A stretch of 64,000 nucleotides of DNA from Vishniacozyma victoriae (lineage: Eukaryota > Basidiomycota > Tremellomycetes > Tremellales > Bulleribasidiaceae): NCBI GenBank assembly GCA_017654735.1, contig JADPYG010000001.1, positions 682,001-746,000 of the forward strand, given 5' to 3'. The notes below the pieces were generated by a model. It saw only the letters and a program-made list of their open reading frames with translations, was not told the origin of the DNA and made no database searches. Below are positions 1-15,199 of the stretch, one piece after another. Within the stretch, counting starts at the first letter, position 1. Every line of letters begins with the position of its first letter. Position numbers and translations under genes: made by a program.

Positions 1-7
1 GCTAATA

Positions 8-1670
8 TCATAACTCATGTTCCTCCTCCACACCCTCATCTTCAACTTTATCAAAGAACCCCTTGCCATCCTCCACTTCTCCATTACCAACGACGGCCCA
101 AAAAGCTTTCTCACCCTGTTCAGCTTCCCAATCCAGCCCTTCCGTTAATACTTCCAATCCACTATATGGATCTAGCATCACAATTGGGCCCTTGTCCATG
201 GGTTGAGCGGGGCACCGGCGTGAGGAGTAGTATGTTTCGAATATTGGTTCTGGTGACAGACGAGATAAGAATGTTTTCAGGGCTTCTTGTGGATCTGAAT
301 CGGACGATGTTGATAGATACAGAACGACTGATTATTAGTGCTGCTTTTAAGAACGGAGTAAAGCTTACATTGACCAGCGGGACACGATCCCGTTCCTTCA
401 CCCATCACTAAAGCCCTCACCAATCCGTGATGCTCTGTAGGAGGAAAGACGATGACTGCCGTATCATCCTCTCCCTCCTCCTCTTCCTCTGTGGATTCTG
501 CCCTCGGCCGACGCAGCGATTCAGGCAACGAGGGGAGGAGGGCAATGCAGTGCGCCGTTATGTTCCCTTCGCTTGATCCTACACCCGGGCGAATATCAGG
601 CGGGAGATGATCAGGCGATGTGACCATATGTTTGGCAGTAATGGGTCGAGGATGACAGGGGATCTTGATCGTTACAGAGTCGTCGTTGACGGTAATGGAC
701 CCCGGAATAGAATCCTTTCCAAGGACATAAGTTCCGCCAAATACCGCACATGCCCTGCTTCATCAGTTCTCCGTCTTCCCCATTTTTCAAGAGCGGGAAG
801 AGAGTAGAGGCAGACATACCGACAGAACCCCTGAGCTATCTCGCCCGCACCTCCATATTGCCCTACCAAGAACGCTCCGCTCCCATACCTCCCTATTGAC
901 TTTATATACCTCCTAGTCCTCTTCAATGCTTCCAGCGTCGGATCCAAAGGTGACGAGCAGTGAGCAATAGCATAAGCAACCTGTGAAGCGAGGTTGCTTG
1001 GTAGATTGGACGCTTCCTCCAAGAACTCCGGAAATGGATCTTTCTCTTTTCCTACCTCATCAGCTTTTCCTTTGGTGAATCCTTACCTTTGAGTATAGCA
1101 TCATCCTCAAACTCTCCAGCAGAAAACATGAGGAATTTCATCAACCTCCTCTTTTCCATTAAACTAATTTCTTTATCCTTAAACACCTGTTCTTTACTCC
1201 CTGGTACTCTCCTTATCCCATCATCTTGCCAGACACTGACTGAATCCAACATCCTGAATGATACATATTTGCTCACTCCGGAATTTATCAATGTCTGAAT
1301 CAAAGGTCCGCGGGAGGGTAATATAGCGGGGAAGAGGGATAAAGCGTATCGTCTCCTATTCTTCGTCAGGGATTCATCTAGATTCGAACTTGATGCGTGA
1401 CCATGCTCGTAGGAATCGGTGATATTTGAGGAAAGAGGGTGAGAATTGGATTGACACCATTGTTGCAGCTCGTCGAGGGTAAGGGAAGCTTGTTGGTCCC
1501 CATAGTAATCATTCGGGTCGAGGTGTAGGACTGATTTACCTGATTTCGCGAGTGACCTGCCGTTCAGTCTGAGTCTCGCCAATGAATCAATCTACTTACG
1601 CAGCTGCTATACTCTGTGCTAGACCCGTCCCTATGACTACTACGTCGTATATATCTGATTCAAGCTCCAT
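8..1670 (-). CDS. MRS6: Rab escort protein (Rab geranylgeranyltransferase component A)
   Basis: REP presents newly made Rab GTPases to geranylgeranyltransferase II in the cytosol and then delivers them to membranes. The first exon reads MELESDIYDVVVIGTGLAQS, the dinucleotide-fold start of the GDI/REP family. The next exon carries GKSVLHLDPNDYYGD, which matches REP rather than GDI (GDI usually has LHMDRNPYYGG). Further on, YALSLFPAILPSRGPLIQTL and VPGSKEQVF fit the conserved family blocks. The C-terminal third has an acidic insert (about 450-510 of the spliced product) and ends in ...EEEHEL. The stop lies 8 bases from the window edge, so the gene appears complete. It is head-to-head with SEC66; only about 150 bp separate the two start codons, so they share a promoter region. 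REP versus GDI is the only alternative considered. Confidence 0.9.
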
Positions 1671-1822
1671 TCTGTACGTATAGAATAATCAGTGACTCGT
1701 CATAGATGACTTGCACAGAGTGACCACCTCCACCACTAAATCATCCCTCCACTTACCTCTTCCACCACTTCCACCGAGCACCTGGACCAAGCATCAAGTA
1801 CCTCCCTTGTCCATCATTCACC

Positions 1823-2816
1823 ATGGCTACCTCTTTAGCAGTTCCAGTAGCGTACATTACAGTCCTAGTGACTGCCTTGGCGATCTTCTCACGGGTCTAC
1901 AGGCGTCGTAAACTAGGTACATTCCTCTCTCATCTCCGCTCCTCAAACGCTAACAACCAGCGGAACAAAGCTACGAACCATGGTTCCCATCCCACCCTTC
2001 CCGAGATTTCTACATCTCCCTCTTATCCTCTGAAGACCCATTAGACAACATGGTCAAATCCGCACTACTCCTACGAGCGATTGAAGATGTTAAACGAATT
2101 TGGCGGATTAGGGATGATAAATCCGCTTTAACTTCATTACATCAACGTGGATTACTTGGAGACGATACGAAATCAAGATTTGAATTTGCTGAAAAGGAAT
2201 TGGAAGCGGAGATACTTGATGTTGTCCAAGAAGCGAATTCGTTCAAGCAGGGATGGGGAACTTTGATCTTTGCTACGGCTACAGAGATGGCTCAGGCAGA
2301 GAGGACTAGAGAGACTGTATTGAATATCCCAAAGATCAGGATGAGGGAGGGTGAGTTCTTGCAGCATTTTTCTCACATCCTTCTTACTTTGCTTCATATC
2401 ACTCTAGCGACTCTATTTATCTTTCTCTCTCTCTTCTCCTCCCGACAGAATACTCGACACCAAAGAGAGCTGCTAACAACCAGAAAAACGCCTAGCAGTA
2501 CGAAGGAAATACCTACCCGAATCAACCCCTCCCGCACCCACAATCCAGGCTCCAGCACAAGCCTCCCAAATCGCCCCTTCTCCACCCGCCTCAACTCCCC
2601 AGAAGGTCAATACAGCCCCAAGTTCAGCATCTGCCTCGGGAAGTAGTACCCCCGCCGTCATCGAGAAGGAAACCAGTGGTTCAACCCCGTTACAGACTAG
2701 TGGAGCTTCTAGCGCTAGTAGTACGCCTAGCAAAGTATGCTATATCCCATTCATAAATAGGAATAAAGACTGATGAATAGAACACACCATCAAAGAAGAA
2801 GAAGGGGAAAAAGTAG
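1823..2816 (+). CDS. SEC66: Sec62/63 translocon complex subunit Sec66 (Sec71)
   Basis: Sec66 is the membrane-anchored subunit of the Sec63 complex that drives post-translational import into the ER. Residues about 6-24 form one membrane segment followed by YRRRK. After a first short intron the protein reads EQSYEPWFPSHPSRDFYISL and then KSALLLRAIEDVKR, GLLGDD and FAEKELEAEI, the family core. A second intron begins at 2352; the acceptor that keeps the frame open lies after GCTAACAACCAG near 2482, whereas the earlier AG would give a stop. A third intron interrupts the tail after about 2733. The last exon gives NTPSKKKKGKK-stop. The Ser/Pro/Thr-rich, lysine-ended tail of about 90 residues is longer than in yeast Sec66. 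The start is the first ATG, right before the membrane segment. Confidence 0.9.
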
Positions 2817-3207
2817 TTTTTGACCATAATTGAGCATATACAGATCGTGCTATAATCAGTACTTTAAATTCAGAACGATGTCCTCATGCCCTCAGATCCA
2901 GTACCACGAACTCTGCGTTTAAGTAGTGTTTCGATGTAATTTGGGGTGGATCTGCAACTTGAGCATTCCTTCACATTAGCTGAACTCTAACTAAGCAGCT
3001 ACAGCACCAGATCTGCTAGCATGCGTTCATTCTGCTATGACTTGTACAAACACAAACTTCTGGTCTCTAAACAAGTGAAAAATTTAAACTGCTCAAGGAA
3101 GTGGGCTAGTCGCGTGGGTGAATATGTGTTGTAATGTATACAGCGACCCGCCTTCCTTCTCCCTCGACCTCTTCCTCACAAACTACATATCTTCCCAACC
3201 TTCAATC
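2817..3207. other. convergent intergenic region, SEC66 / UBP15
   Basis: This stretch separates the stop of SEC66 on the plus strand from the stop of the ubiquitin protease on the minus strand. It should hold both 3' untranslated regions. No credible coding exon, repeat or RNA gene was seen. Confidence 0.6.
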
Positions 3208-7233
<4,026 letters not shown>

Positions 7234-7344
7234 GATGAGTCACGTTCAAAGAGTGGGGATGTAGTGGTAAAGCAGCCGGTTTGCGTAGGCAGTGCTAGGC
7301 CTTGAAGATGCGACTAGTGACTGTCGAGGTGTAGGGTGGGGTAG

Positions 7345-7345
<1 letters not shown>

Positions 7346-7375
<30 letters not shown>
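7346..7375. repeat. (GAT)10 trinucleotide microsatellite
   Basis: Ten perfect GAT units lie about 115 bp upstream of the UBP15 start codon, so in its promoter or 5' leader. Tracts like this are prone to length change. Confidence 0.95.
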
Positions 7376-7897
7376 ACAATAAGTGTATATATGGTGTATA
7401 CTTATGCTAAGGGTATTCTAGGTGCAACTGTATTGAATTCAGTCATCCAACATCCAACGATGACACGGCTATCCGAGGGTCTACTCTCTCTACCACTCAA
7501 CTACCCATGCCCGATTTAATCCCGCCGGATATATAGGTATTATTACTCATTGTGGCACTCGATACTCTACCAAACTTCCTTATATTCACACATTCCCTTC
7601 TCTTCTCTATCTCTCTTGTACTCTACTCATTCCGTATGCAGCTTATACATATTCTTACACCCCTCTCATTCCCTCTCCTCCCCCTCTTCCAAAACCGCGG
7701 TTCTTAGATCCGGCACCATGAAGTGACACTATTACATCCCTTCTCCAAGTCTACTCGATGGATTCATTTTAATCCTTCGGGATAGAATTGAACGGGGTAG
7801 TACGAAGAAAAGGGAAGCGTAAGTCCTTCACCAGCTTTCACGTTGGTTATTGGTCTCGCATGAGTCAGCCCGTATCGGAAGATCAATCGCCTATATT

Positions 7898-8019
7898 TTC
7901 CCGTCTCCGACCGTTTTGGTCGGTGGGAAACTGGCTTTCAAGCTGGTCTAGTCTCTTATGGACTTGGGGACTTCGATGTGGGGTTCCCCATCAAGACTAC
8001 AGCGTACATCTCTGTACGT
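7898..8019 (+). ncRNA. candidate structured RNA (hairpin cluster), unassigned
   Basis: Several stems follow one another in about 120 bases. TTTCCC (7898-7903) pairs with GGGAAA (7926-7931) and encloses CCGACC/GGTCGG (7908-7913/7919-7924) with a five-base loop. ACTGGCTT/AAGCTGGT (7931-7948) closes fully only if G-U pairs on the plus strand are allowed. CTTCGATGTGGGG/CCCCATCAAG spans 7972-7996. CGTACA/TGTACG with a TCTC loop lies at 8004-8019, followed by a T-rich stretch. No match to a known snRNA, SRP, RNase P or U3 sequence was recognised. Strand and ends are inferred from the G-U pairs only, and chance is not excluded. Confidence 0.25.
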
Positions 8020-8607
8020 TGTTAATTTTGTATTTGTAAGTCAATATCTCAGTTTCCCCATTCCCACCCACCACCATTTAAATAAATTGCTATGACGAAA
8101 AAAACTTGTCTAATCGTATTCACACTGTGTGACTCTTCGGAGAATGCGCGTACCAACTTCAACGGTATCGGAGCAACCACCTCTTTCCACATCTTGTTCG
8201 AGATTCGTATTGGAATGAGACTGATGAAACAGATTCTTTCGTAATTCAAAAATGCATATCAACCCTGCGAAAATTTGCAGTCTCTCATACGAAGTCAACA
8301 CTGAACCTACTCACTCACCCATGGATCCGCTACAAAACTATGCTGTTCAGTCTGTTAAGTGACTGAAGAGTCTGAAGAATGCGGATAGAGCGAATTCTCG
8401 TTCTTAATTTCGGCTCTACCCTGGCTTTTGCCCAGATGGGTCGTAGCTGATTGTACGGCGGGTACATCTAGTCTTCCGCTTTTGTAGTCTATGCAACCTG
8501 TTCTATCTCCTTCTGCTTACCCTGCGCACTAGACATATGCCGTAGAATCTGCGCACTGCACGCCTGAAGCAAGGTCTAGCACTGCATATGTGCAACAATG
8601 TACAAGA

Positions 8608-10401
8608 CTACTGACGCCTCTTTCCACCCACGGGCCTCTTCTTGACCGGCCTCTGAGCCTCCTCCTCGTCATCATCGGCGGAACTCTCCCCATCCTCCTC
8701 CATCTCCTCATCAGAGCTGACCTCTCCAACATCCTGATCAGCATCCCAATCCCCACCATCATCCTCCTCACTCTCACTCTCGGCAGCAAGAGCATCCTCA
8801 TACTCAAACTCGTCTTTGTCATCCTGAACCCTCTTGGCAGCTTTCTCACGTGCCCTCTCGAGTGCTTCTTCAGGATCGACATCCGATAGACCTTCAACTT
8901 CGAGATCATCGTCATCCTCTTCTTCTTCTTCCTCTTCGTCTCCCTCCTCGCCGTTCGCGATCTTGACCTTCTTCTTGGGTTTCTTTGCTTCCTGTTCAGC
9001 CTTTTTGCGAGCGACGTTGGCGGCTTGTTCGGCACGACGGGCATCTCTGATCTTGCGACGTTCTTCGTGTTCCTTCTTGAGCTGTCCAGTTTCCGTCTTT
9101 GATTTCTTGACTACGGGGTTAGCTTATTGGTTTAACCGTAAAGAGGTAGAACACACCGATATCATGGAAGACAGTCTCTCCTTCTCCTCTCTTACTACCG
9201 ACCAATCCCTCGACGACCTTGATCAATCTCAACTCGAGTCTAGGACCCGTCTCGACCAGTCTAACAGCCTTCCTCTCTCCCTTCCTATTTCCTCTTCCAA
9301 CGTAGTCTTCGGGTAGTTCAACGGCATTGGTGTCACTCTCAGCCTCACTTGCGTCCGTCTCCGACATGGAATCGTAGCCAGCGGTAGAAGCTTCCGAACC
9401 AGGTGTACCAGTTCTTCGGAGTAGGTAATCGGCGATATCATCTGCTGAAGACAGGTTTGGTGTTTTACGGGTTTTAGAATTCGTAGTTGCTCCTAAGACT
9501 TTACGGACTCGTCGAGAGACACCGTGGGGTTTGACGGAGATTGTGAAATGTCGCATTGAGATTAAGTTGGTAGAGTGGTTGTAGGATAGTAGGAGGACTC
9601 GTCGGAACGTGGGGAGTGCGGACTGGATATTAGCATAGCTCGCATTGAAGGGCGGAGCTACGTACCTTCTCAACGGTGATGGGAGGGAAAATACCCTGGA
9701 ACATTGTACTCATCAACCTGAGCTGAGGTAATTGAGGACCATCAGCCTGCTGCTGGAACCCATTAAGTACGAGCTGTCTATCAGCTATACTCCCGTAAAG
9801 AGAGACGTCAGCTTACAAGAGGAGGATTCCTGAATTCTCCAGCAGGAGCAAGTCCAACATTCCTCAATGCAGATCCAACAAGATCCCTATCATTAGCTCC
9901 ATACCATTATTCGATAATTGACCCACTTGACTAGACTATATCGCTGAACACGGAAAGTCAAAGTTGGGCCCTGAGGTAGCCTGGCCACACGCATGTGAAC
10001 ATTCGCAGCGTCCGTCAAACTGAATGCTAGCATGTGCGATACGCCCAATGTCGGGGCTATCGTTAGATAATCTCGAAGTCTGGCATGGGGTCTTTCCTGC
10101 TCATTAGCCTTGCCCTCTGCCGCATGGTGACACGTACTCTGAGCCTGGTAGCTGTGTGGGGTTCCATCAATTGTCGGATATCTTTCACCAGCTGCGTGAT
10201 TGACGTCGTTACATCTCCTGACTAATTCATCAGCTTATTCTCCGGATGAAGGAGGTATTAGCATACCTTGATGACGAACGACTTGGGGACTTTCTCCTAT
10301 ACCGTCAGCTCCAATCTCAAGTAGCAATTTCGACATACCTCAGCCTCACTAGCATCAGGACCTTTTAGATGAGTCCTATTCTTTCTTCTTCTTCGAGCCA
10401 T
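8608..10401 (-). CDS. SSF1: Brix-domain ribosome assembly factor SSF1/Peter Pan
   Basis: SSF1 (PPAN) acts in the nucleolus in early 60S subunit assembly and 27S pre-rRNA processing. The protein begins MARRRRKNRTHLKGPD and carries the Brix fold: PKSFVIKSG, DIRQLMEPHTATRLRER, LKDYLTIAPTLGVSHML-like sequence, QGPTLTFRVQRYSL, then FPPITVEK, and RLLLLSYNHSTNLISMRHFTI-like sequence. VETGPRLELRLIKVVEG marks the end of the domain (sigma70-like motif region), in the usual place. The tail is strongly charged: a basic coiled segment (KKEHEERRKIRDARRAEQA) followed by long Asp/Glu runs and a basic end KRPVGGKRRQ, as in other nucleolar factors. About nine short exons. It diverges from IVY1 across about 190 bp that include an ACGCGT site near 10545. 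Confidence 0.9.
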
Positions 10402-10594
10402 GTTGTATGTAATGTAATGGGTTGTATAGTAGTTTAAAGGCTCTCAAAATTCCTCACTCATTCAATTGCAAGTGTGGAGGCCCACCCCGCTATCTATATA
10501 GAATGACACGTCACTGCACTCAAACGCGCAGTCAAGAAGCCAAGACGCGTCCATTCAAGAGATACTCGACAGATACTATATCAAGCAACGAAGG

Positions 10595-12234
10595 ATGCCA
10601 GAAGGACAAGGGCAAGGACAAGGCCATAGACCAAGATTTGATTCAATGAGATCACAATCTAGTATAGGACAAGGATGGGCTCGACCAGCTTCCCCAACTG
10701 TACGCCATTATTTCAGTCAAAGGCTCATAATCTGATGTTCAGTTCTCAACGACGACAACGGGATCGAAAATCAATTTACCGCCTTCTCATGCTTTGATCA
10801 CGCGTAAAGATCTGAGAGCATCTATACTTTGTTTGGAAGAGGTATGTTTCATTCTGCTTGACGCATAACATTCGAATATACGTGCCAGGCGCTGATTGAT
10901 AGTTGATGTCTGCTGCGAAAGCGTACCGGAACGCTCTACTAGCAATGTCGACAGCTACAGCAGCATTCGCAAATGCAATGGAAGCTTGTTCGAGGTACGG
11001 CCCTCTTCCATCTTCTCACTTCAACAGAGAAGGAAAGTACCAGAACAAAGAACTGATCTACAGGGTGAAAGGATGCCGTTCCTCAAATTCAGCACTAGCA
11101 GGCGCTTCAGGTCTTCAATACCTCGTCTCAAATCATGAACAAGTACTAGCCGATGCTGTATATCGACAATTTGAAATCCCATTATTGGAGGCTTTGGATC
11201 ATTATAAATTGGAAACGGCAGATAGGCTGGTGATGTATGAAAAGGCCTTGACGGAACAGAGTGCAAGGATACGGAAGACTGAGAGTGAGAATCTGAAGAA
11301 CGCGCGGCGGCGTAAGAGAGGTGAGTCAACGTTTCTAAAGGTAGACATTGGGCTGATGGTAGATCTGACATCATTCCGGCAAGCTCTAGCGGACCTTCAG
11401 AGACAGGTAGATGAGTTGGACGGGATCAAGGCTGGTTATCATGAAGAAGTCTTGGAGGGCGAAGATGAGGTGAGCTCATCGAATCATAGCACAAGCTTAT
11501 GGTAGATCTGGGATCACGTGCTTGAAAAGATCGCATTCGTCGTCAGAAGTCAGCTCGATTTCTATGAGAAGATAGCTGGAAAAGCTAGTGATCCGATCCT
11601 CGAACCTCTCGTCATGTCGGTCCCAGATCCATTCGATTCATACGGACCACCTAAGGAAGATGGACAAATATTCTCTGTTCTAGCTCCGTATGTCCCCCGC
11701 CTCGATCAAAAGGATATGCTGATAAGTAGACTCGGTATGATGGACTCGGTACCTCAATCGCCCAACCCAAATCTCACACGTACAGGCTCACCAGCTACTT
11801 CCACACCCGAACGGGCAGGATCACCAATAAAGGGATTAACATACTCTAAAGCCGCTACGCCTGCTCAAGCTGAGACGTCGACCATTTCGGCAAAAGGCGA
11901 AAATGGGTTATGGGATGATGACGAGGCCGGACCTAGCGTTAGGGAGAAGGGAAGTAGGGCGAGGAGGGAATTGAGCGTGATTGATGAGAGTAGCTCGATA
12001 GCTCAAGGGATTGAGGAAGACAATGCGGTTGAGACTCGTTCTGACGTGGGAGAGGAGGTGGATACTACCGGCCCCGTACTGGATGAGAGGCGTGATACGG
12101 AAGACGAGCTGGATGAGACCGAGGAGGAAGAGCTGCCTGACGAGATACGAGAGGGAGAGGATGGCCCGGATGATCGTGTACCGGAGAAGCTGGGGAGTAG
12201 TGATCCCCAAGTCAAGCCTGCGATACCAGCGTAG
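10595..12234 (+). CDS. IVY1: Ivy1-like phospholipid-binding (I-BAR type) protein
   Basis: Yeast Ivy1 binds phospholipids, Ypt7 and Vps33 at the vacuole and is linked to TORC1 signalling. The N-terminal 40 residues are polar (MPEGQGQGHRPRFDSM). A long helical region follows: LSAAKAYR-like MSAAKAYRNALLAMSTATAA, FANAMEACSRVKG, LVSNHEQVLADAVYRQFEIP, LEALDHYKLETADRL and DFYEKIAGKASDPIL, which fit the Ivy1/I-BAR arrangement. The last third is disordered, rich in Ser/Pro and then acidic, as in fungal homologues. Exons join across introns with ideal GCTGATTGATAG and TGATGTTCAG ends; the intron before MSAAKAYR ends at 10902, so its ATG is internal, not the start. Name is from family pattern; function in this species is inferred. 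Confidence 0.78.
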
Positions 12235-12485
12235 TTATTGTATCTAGAATCTCCAGCATTGTTCCATCTACAGCCACAGAGTCTTTGATGTAGCATTCAT
12301 TGCATTGCGGGATATCAAGTTCTTATCTACAATTTGGCCCGGCTTGGCTCACCGCGTCACTACTCTGACGCTCATCGCCACCTTTCATCCCTCTACCTAC
12401 TATACTCCCCCTCTTGCTGTCTATACCGATAGCCCGCCTCATACAAATCACCTCCCTCTTATATATCAAACAGAGGGAGGGTCCG

Positions 12486-15109
12486 ATGTCATTACCTTCT
12501 TTCGACGACCCACCGGTTTCAGTCGATTTATCGATTCTACCCTCAAGTGGGACTGGTAATAGACTTCCAATATGGCTATTAGCGCTATGTGGATCTTTTA
12601 CTGCTGTCGGTATGTCTCCACTCAATCAGGAAGAGAAAGTGCTGATGATATAGCTACGGCGGTGTCGGTCATGTCTATGACGCTTCAATTGAAGAATTAC
12701 CGTAAACCCGCCCTCCAGCGAGCTGTGGTACGGATCATGGTCATGTCAGTTCCCTTCCTCGTGAGATTTATTGGAAGAGTGTACTGATAGGTAGGGTACC
12801 ACTGTACGCAATCTCATCCCTTATCGCCATTTTCTCATTGGAAGCTGCATTCTTCATTGACGCCATTCGGGATTTATACGAAGTGAGTCACCCTTCGATT
12901 CACGAAGATGGCTGCTGATAATAGGCATTCGTTATATACACTTTCCTCCAGCTACTCATAACCTACCTAGGTGGAGAACGATCCTTGTTGATTATCCTTC
13001 ATGGAAGACCACCGATCCCTCATCCATTTCCAGTCAATCTATTCCTCAAGCCAATGGACGTTAGTGATCCATGGACTTTGCTCAATCTGAAACGAGGTGT
13101 ACTCCGTTAGTCCTCATCATACTTGATGATCTGTTGCTGATGGTAGAATACGTCCAGATAAAACCGATACTGGTGATCGTTACGATCATCTCGAAAGCTA
13201 CTGGAACGTACAGAGAGGGGAAATTCGCTCCTGACTCAGGATATACTTATGTTTCGGTGGTTTACAATACTTCCATTTGTCTCTCTTTATAGTGAGTCAT
13301 ACTTCCCTGCTGGGAGTAGTTACTGACCGGAAGCTGCCTCGCAATGTTTTGGGTAGCGGTCAGTTCCGACCTTAAGCCATTCCGGCCTCTTCGTACGTTT
13401 CCCCTCACAACATTAACTCAGCTAATGATTAGCCAAGTTCCTATGTGTCAAGGGGATTCTTTTCTTTACATTCTGGCAGAGTATTGCAATCTCCCTATTG
13501 ACCTCTACTGGTGTCATTAAACAAAGTCAGTCCCCATTCCCTCTTGCATCTCCTGAGACTGACCCATAGTCGGACCTTATACGGATGCCGAACATATATC
13601 TTTGGCCCTGGTCGACTCACTCGTTTGTTTCGAGATGCCCCTCTTTGCTATAGGCCATGTACGAAATATCGTGGGATCTGGGAGAAAGAGCTGACAAGTA
13701 GCAATACGCATTCCAAGCATCAGACTACATCGATCATTCTCTCAGGCATGCTGCTCGACTCCCTTTCCTGTACGCTTTCCGGGACGCATTCGGTATGAAG
13801 GATGTATGGGAAGATACGAAAGATACGATCAAAGGTCGAGGGATATCTTATCAAGCCTACGAACCAGCCGAGGGGGCATTACATCACGATATAGGTCGTC
13901 AGAAACGTATAAGAGCCGGCTTGAGGTATTCAAAAGGAGGTAAATCGAAATATTGGATCCCGATCCCAGGGGATGAGGCGCGGCATCGTGGAGAGACTGG
14001 TCCATTAACTTCTATCAAGAGGAGGGTGGATGCTCGTTTATCTGCTCGAGAGGGGTATGCGCCATTATTACCGAAACAGTCTGGACGAGTTATTGGTGAA
14101 GATCCAGATAATCTACATGATCATTCAAATCATAATGGTCTGTTTGGCAGTGATTCTTCCGATTCCGACGCTCCCAGTCTTGGATTTGAGAGTCTTGAAG
14201 ATGATGAGGATGTTTTGTATGATCGAGCGAGAAGGATAGGATATGCCGGATTCCCAAATGTTGATGTTAGTAAAGAAGAAGAGAGGAGGAGACAATGGGA
14301 CGAAGAGGATGGGATATTGGCTGGTAGGTGGAATAGGGGTGGTGGGGGTAAGAGTGGGTCTAGTACCCCCGAGGAAGGGTCAGGGGGCAAGAAGAAGAAG
14401 GCTGTTTATGGTGCTTGTACGTCCCTTCGAGCTTGGTCGTAGTACGTAAGTACGTGCTGATAAGGCAGGGGCAGACAGATCACCATCATCACGGAAATCA
14501 ATCAAGTCGCGCGATAATGATAACGAAGAATCATCATGGCAGTACGATGGTGATAATGAACGACCACCTCCATCCGACTCAAACGAACCAAATGGCGAAA
14601 ATAGTCAAATGAGATGGACAAAGAAACAAATTCGTAAAGGCAAACAAGCTGTGAAAACCCATCGCGACCTCCCACCTGCTTTAGGCGGCGATGGTGATAA
14701 ATCCCCAGGCTCGCGCTCAAGAGCATCATCAGCAGCCCGTACACCCAATAAATCACCTCTACCACCCGACGCTGTTGATTTAGTCATTGAAGATTCGTCC
14801 GCCGTAGAAGAAGCAAGGATGAAAGAAAGGCGTAAAGGTGAACCACAGACTAAAGCCCCTGTACATATATATAGGCATAATCATCCTGGTTCACCTACCG
14901 ATGGGGGTTTGGAGGAAGTATACGTGAATGATGGGTATAGTGGAGTTCAGAAGAGATCTGATTTCTTGACTGAAGAGGAAGAACCGGTTGTTATGCCTGA
15001 TGAGGTTTTGGAACATATTGAAGCTGCGCCAGAGGGCGATACGCCTTGGCAAAAGGCGAAAGGGGGTGGGTCTAATGGGTATAAGGATGAACATAATCCT
15101 TGGTCGTAG
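12486..15109 (+). CDS. DUF300 / TMEM184 / OST-alpha family membrane protein
   Basis: This is a multi-pass membrane protein of the organic solute transporter alpha/TMEM184 family; fungal members are membrane proteins of largely unknown role. The spliced product starts MSLPSFDDPPVSVDLSIL, then seven hydrophobic segments: LPIWLLALCGSFTAVATAV, the following PLYAISSLIAIFSLEAAFF, YTFLQLLITYLGGE, VQIKPILVIVTIISKATGTY, YNTSICLSLYCLAMFWVAV, FLCVKGILFFTFWQSIAIS and a last one near CFEMPLFAIGHAYAF. The family signatures LQLLITYLGGE, VQIKP and KFLCVKGILFFTFWQ are all present. From about residue 390 on there is a long cytosolic tail of about 370 residues, rich in Asp, Ser and Gly, with no fold I can name. 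The gene contains about nine exons, and the frame is clean throughout. Confidence 0.85.
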
Positions 15110-15199
15110 TATCGGTGAACGTTGTGAAAGATGCATACATGTTGTCTTCTTCTCTCTACCTTGACATAACATCCAAGTAAGATATCTTACATGAAAATC

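Larger units (their letters stand above)
7234..8607. other. long intergenic region upstream of UBP15
   Basis: About 1.37 kb lies between the start of UBP15 and the end of SSF1, both on the minus strand. It contains a (GAT)10 tract at 7346-7375 and a run of hairpins at about 7898-8019 (listed separately). Short open frames here have no recognisable protein features. The length is well above the usual 150-400 bp spacing of this window, so a long 5' leader or a non-coding gene is possible. Confidence 0.5.

Noticed and set aside
7462..7515. tRNA-like stretch on the minus strand (GTAGTTGAGTGGTAGAG resembling a D arm)
   Set aside because: No T-arm GGTTCGA-type sequence and no closing acceptor stem in the following 60 bases.
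8529..9044. Long frames on both strands over the acidic end of SSF1 (Arg-rich or Ser/Leu-rich products)
   Set aside because: Shadow frames created by Asp/Glu/Lys codon runs; SSF1 continues correctly through the region.
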